A stretch of 18,108 nucleotides of DNA from an uncultured Muribaculaceae bacterium (lineage in GTDB: Bacteria; Bacteroidota; Bacteroidia; Bacteroidales; Muribaculaceae), in the NCBI GenBank assembly GCA_910585285.1, contig CAJUDL010000058.1, forward strand, positions 1 to 18,108, written 5' to 3'. A program made the translations under genes and the position numbers. The notes below the pieces were generated by a model. That model was not told the DNA's origin and made no database searches. It was given only the letters and a program-made list of their open reading frames with translations. Shown one piece after another: positions 15,320-18,108 of this stretch; within the stretch, counting starts at the first letter, position 1, and each line of letters starts with the position of its first letter.

Positions 15320-16839
15320 TTATCGGTAAACTATTAAGAACAATATCACATCTAAGAATGCGGCAGATCATATATCAGCTGCGAAATCGAATTGTATCTC
15401 GTAAATACGTATATAGGGCTCCATCTGTCCCAAAAATCAACCATATTAATACTGTAAAATGGATTGATAAACCAAATTCATTTGACAATGATCGTTTTTG
15501 TTTCCTTAATTTAGAGGCTGAATACGGAGGTTGGTGTGATAGAAGTAAGGGCATGCTGTGGGCATATAATTTGAATTATATGGATTGGATCAATCAGCAT
15601 GGAATCGATGTGAAAACAGGCTTGAACTGGATTGATGAGTTTATTTCTGGAATAGATACAAATAATATAGGCACAGATCCATATCCCACAGCTTTAAGAA
15701 TTATAAATTGGGTGAAATTTTTTAGTAAATATAAGGAAAGTATATCTGAAAAACATCTTTCATCATTGTATTCACAAATGCTTCATCTTCAAAATAATAT
15801 TGAATATCATTTACTTGGGAATCATATTCTGGAAGACGCATTTGCACTCTTCATCGGATCTAATTATCTTCGTGACGACAGACTCTTAAAGAAATCTACA
15901 AGGTTGCTTATAAAAGAATTGAATCGCCAAATCCTACCGGATGGCGCACATTATGAGCAATCCCCAATGTATCACTGCATATTGCTTGATCGCCTTCTTG
16001 ACTGTGTGAATTTTGATACGACAGATAATATATTTTTGAAAGATGTCGCTGTAAAAATGCTCGGTCATTTGGAAAATATGTTGTGGTCGGATAGATCTTA
16101 CCCTCTTTTTAATGATTCGGCTTATGGGATAGCACCAATGCCTACTGAAATTTTTGATTATGCAAAACGTCTTTCGCTTGAATGGTCTCCGATATCGTTG
16201 AGAGAAAGTGGATATAGACATTTGAAATCAAGACACTTTGATTTGATAGCGGATTGTGGCGAAATCAGAGCTTGTTATCAACCTGGACATTCTCACGCCG
16301 ATGCATTAGGTTACGAGTTGCAAGTAGATGGTGCCAACTTGATTGTTGATACAGGAATATCAACATATGAGAAAAATGCAAGACGCCAGTTTGAGAGAGG
16401 CTCTAGTGCACATAATACTGTAACTGTTGGGGATAGAGATTCCAGTGAAGTATGGGGCGGATTTAGAGTCGGAGGACGTTCGTGCGTAAAAATTATAGAG
16501 GACGGAACGAATAAAGTAATAGCGCACTGCCGTGGATATCGTGATAAGCATATTCACAAAAGAGTTTTCGACTGTAAAGAAAGATCGGTTTCGATAACAG
16601 ATTCGCTAACTGGTGGAGTTGTAGGAATAAGTAGGTTATATATTGCACCACATCTGAAAGTCAAGAAAATTTCAGATTGTAAAGTCGCTGTTGATAATGG
16701 TGTAACTATAACTATAAAAGACGCGATGTCTTTTGTGATAAAAGATGCCTTGGTGTCTAACGAATATAATCGATTTGAAAAGACAGCCGTTGTTGAAATT
16801 TTATTTAGCGGCATAATGCAATATTCTTTTTCAATTTAG
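15316..16839 (+). CDS. Heparinase II/III-like protein of a polysaccharide locus
   Basis: The 507-residue protein has an N-terminal helical toroid (about 80-290). It includes LLGNHILEDAFAL (166-178) and DGAHYEQSPMYH (209-220), where lyase family members keep Asn/His and Tyr residues. A beta-sandwich heparinase II/III domain follows (about 315-500), with YQPGHSHADALGYELQVDG (H325, H327) and GSSAHNTVTVGDRDSSE (H366). Unlike catabolic heparinases it has no signal peptide: it starts with a basic, amphipathic stretch and no Cys lipobox, so it probably acts inside the cell. Relatives are frequent in O-antigen and capsule clusters, next to PaaK-like and WbuB-like genes, exactly as here. Whether it cleaves, trims or modifies nascent polymer, or has a different activity, is unknown. 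Translation is coupled to the PaaK-like gene. Confidence 0.85.
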   Translation: MIIGKLLRTISHLRMRQIIYQLRNRIVSRKYVYRAPSVPKINHINTVKWIDKPNSFDNDRFCFLNLEAEYGGWCDRSKGMLWAYNLNYMDWINQHGIDVKTGLNWIDEFISGIDTNNIGTDPYPTALRIINWVKFFSKYKESISEKHLSSLYSQMLHLQNNIEYHLLGNHILEDAFALFIGSNYLRDDRLLKKSTRLLIKELNRQILPDGAHYEQSPMYHCILLDRLLDCVNFDTTDNIFLKDVAVKMLGHLENMLWSDRSYPLFNDSAYGIAPMPTEIFDYAKRLSLEWSPISLRESGYRHLKSRHFDLIADCGEIRACYQPGHSHADALGYELQVDGANLIVDTGISTYEKNARRQFERGSSAHNTVTVGDRDSSEVWGGFRVGGRSCVKIIEDGTNKVIAHCRGYRDKHIHKRVFDCKERSVSITDSLTGGVVGISRLYIAPHLKVKKISDCKVAVDNGVTITIKDAMSFVIKDALVSNEYNRFEKTAVVEILFSGIMQYSFSI

Positions 16840-16845
16840 ATATAA

Positions 16846-18087
16846 ATGAAAATTCTTTTTTTAAGCGATAACTTCCCTCCAGAAGTTAACGCTCCTGCTT
16901 CTCGTACTTTTGATCATTGTCGAGAATGGGTGAAATCAGGAGATGAAGTAACAGTCATAACTTGCGCTCCAAATTTTCCTCAAGGTAAATTGTATGCCGG
17001 ATATCATAATAAGTTATGGCAGGAAGAAATAATCGAAGGGATTAGAGTGATCCGAGTGTGGAGCTATATCGTTGCTAACAAAGGTTTCTTTAAAAGAACA
17101 CTTGATTTTATAAGTTTTTCCGTTTCTTCATTTCTTGCAGGTCTGTTCGTTAAGACGGATGTTATAATAGCCACTTCACCTCAGTTCTTTACTGCTTTGA
17201 GTGGAAGGACATTATCTTTTTGGAAAAGAAAACCATGGATCATGGAGGTCAGAGACCTTTGGCCCGAAAGCATAAAAACTGTTGGTGCTTTGAACATAAG
17301 CCCGTTTATCCGATACTTTGAATGGGAAGAAAAAAAATGCTACAGATCAGCCAGATCTATTATTGTTGTGACAGACTCATTCAAAAGAAAACTGAATGAG
17401 CGCGGAATAGATGATACTAAAGTATATGTGGTAAAAAATGGAGTTGATCGAAATCTATTTGTTCCGGTCGAAGAAAAAGATGCCGAATTACTTACAAGAT
17501 TAGATCTCAAAAATAAAAAAATAATTGGTTATATTGGGACTCATGGTATGGCACATAAGCTTGATTTTATTTTAAGATGTGCATCAATACTACAAAATAA
17601 AGCTCCAGAATATCATTTTTTGTTTTTGGGTAATGGTGCGGAAAAAGATAATTTAAAAAAGCTTAAGGATTCATTAAAGTTGACAAATGTCACAATGCTT
17701 GATAGCGTATCTAAAAACGAGGTCAAGAGATATATCTCAATTCTGGATGTATGCCTGATTAATTTAAAGAAGTCAGAATTGTTTACGACTGTAATACCAT
17801 CTAAGATTTTCGAAAATGCCGCTATGGAGGTGCCAATTCTTATGGGAGTTGAAGGAGAGGCACAAGAAATTGTAGAAGGGTATGGTGCTGGGTTGTGTTT
17901 TGAACCGGAAAATGAGAATGATTTTATTAATAAATTACATGAGATGTTTGTGACAGACAAATATCTGGGATTTAAAAAAGGTTGTAGGCAACTTGCTATT
18001 GATTTTGATAGAAAGAAACTTGCTGAGAAGATGCTCAATATAATTCACAATTCAATGAAGTTGTTTAAACTAATTTCTATATGTTAA
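16846..18087 (+). CDS. WbuB-like family 4 glycosyltransferase
   Basis: The 413-residue enzyme starts 6 bases after the heparinase-like gene. The N-terminal domain shows the WbuB/WcaI-type signature: FLSDNFPPEVNAPASRTFDH, then ITCAPNFPQGKLYAGYHNK and GIRVIRVWSYIVANKGFFK. Then come a hydrophobic stretch and WIMEVRDLWPES. The C-terminal domain has IIGYIGTHGMAHKLDFIL and IPSKIFENAAMEVPIL, the nucleotide-sugar site. WbuB of Escherichia coli transfers N-acetyl-L-fucosamine, so this enzyme could add FucNAc or a similar 6-deoxy-HexNAc. If so, fnl-type or related UDP-sugar genes should follow just outside the window. It is the last complete gene: 21 bases of non-coding sequence remain, with no terminator, so the operon very likely continues. 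Confidence 0.88.
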   Translation: MKILFLSDNFPPEVNAPASRTFDHCREWVKSGDEVTVITCAPNFPQGKLYAGYHNKLWQEEIIEGIRVIRVWSYIVANKGFFKRTLDFISFSVSSFLAGLFVKTDVIIATSPQFFTALSGRTLSFWKRKPWIMEVRDLWPESIKTVGALNISPFIRYFEWEEKKCYRSARSIIVVTDSFKRKLNERGIDDTKVYVVKNGVDRNLFVPVEEKDAELLTRLDLKNKKIIGYIGTHGMAHKLDFILRCASILQNKAPEYHFLFLGNGAEKDNLKKLKDSLKLTNVTMLDSVSKNEVKRYISILDVCLINLKKSELFTTVIPSKIFENAAMEVPILMGVEGEAQEIVEGYGAGLCFEPENENDFINKLHEMFVTDKYLGFKKGCRQLAIDFDRKKLAEKMLNIIHNSMKLFKLISIC

Positions 18088-18108
18088 TAATACAGTAAAA
18101 TCATTAAA

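Noticed and set aside
17613..18038. 141-codon open frame on the minus strand
   Set aside because: It lies wholly within the WbuB-like gene, is Ser/Phe-rich as expected for antisense of AT-rich coding DNA, and shows no domain.
1..18108. CRISPR arrays, tRNA or rRNA genes, insertion sequences
   Set aside because: No regularly spaced repeats, cloverleaf or rRNA sequences, transposase genes or terminal inverted repeats were seen.

Overview
The window looks like the 5' two thirds of a capsular (surface) polysaccharide locus from a Bacteroidales bacterium. The main evidence is a UpxY-type NusG-like antiterminator followed by a gene in the UpxZ position, a TAnnTTTG-type promoter element, no clear Shine-Dalgarno dependence, and a one-directional Wzx/Wzy-type polysaccharide operon. 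A Muribaculaceae- or Bacteroides-like host is plausible, but the genus cannot be fixed from this sequence. All genes are on the + strand.

Region 1 (1-1524) is the control head. A strong RNA hairpin lies in the leader, followed by upxY and a divergent, long UpxZ-like gene. Region 2 (1649-4436) is an apparent accessory insert of three genes unrelated to sugar chemistry: a Panacea-domain (DUF4065/SocA-like) putative antitoxin, a translationally overlapping GNAT-like protein that is probably its toxin partner, and a 488-residue protein with a C-terminal HEPN RNase motif (R419-N-x3-H424). Region 3 (4573-18087) is the polysaccharide assembly operon. It holds a UDP-glucuronate 4-epimerase, a Wzx flippase, a CapA-like protein, a complete arginase, a TupA-like ATP-grasp ligase, a Wzy polymerase, a GT4 glycosyltransferase, a hexapeptide O-acetyltransferase, a second GT4, a PaaK/CapK-like adenylate-forming enzyme, a cytoplasmic heparinase II/III-like protein and a WbuB-like GT4. 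Spacing is tight: gaps of 3 to 46 bases and overlaps of 1, 4 and 20 bases. The initiating sugar-phosphate transferase is not in the window and is expected downstream.

The most interesting element is the block capA-like / arginase / tupA-like (7116-10029), directly before wzy. The arginase keeps every metal ligand and the arginine-specific recognition residues, so it should make ornithine and urea. TupA-like ATP-grasp proteins are predicted to form amide bonds on cell-surface polymers, and the locus also encodes an enzyme expected to make a uronic acid (UDP-galacturonate). The inferred model is a capsule carrying ornithine (or another amino acid) in amide linkage to a uronic acid, which could make the polymer zwitterionic. 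This is a hypothesis from gene content, not something the sequence proves.

Base composition is mosaic by eye. upxY, the UpxZ-like gene and the epimerase are relatively GC-rich, the HEPN gene is intermediate, and the Panacea/GNAT pair and everything from mid-wzx onward are strongly AT-rich. This is typical of an exchangeable polysaccharide cassette.
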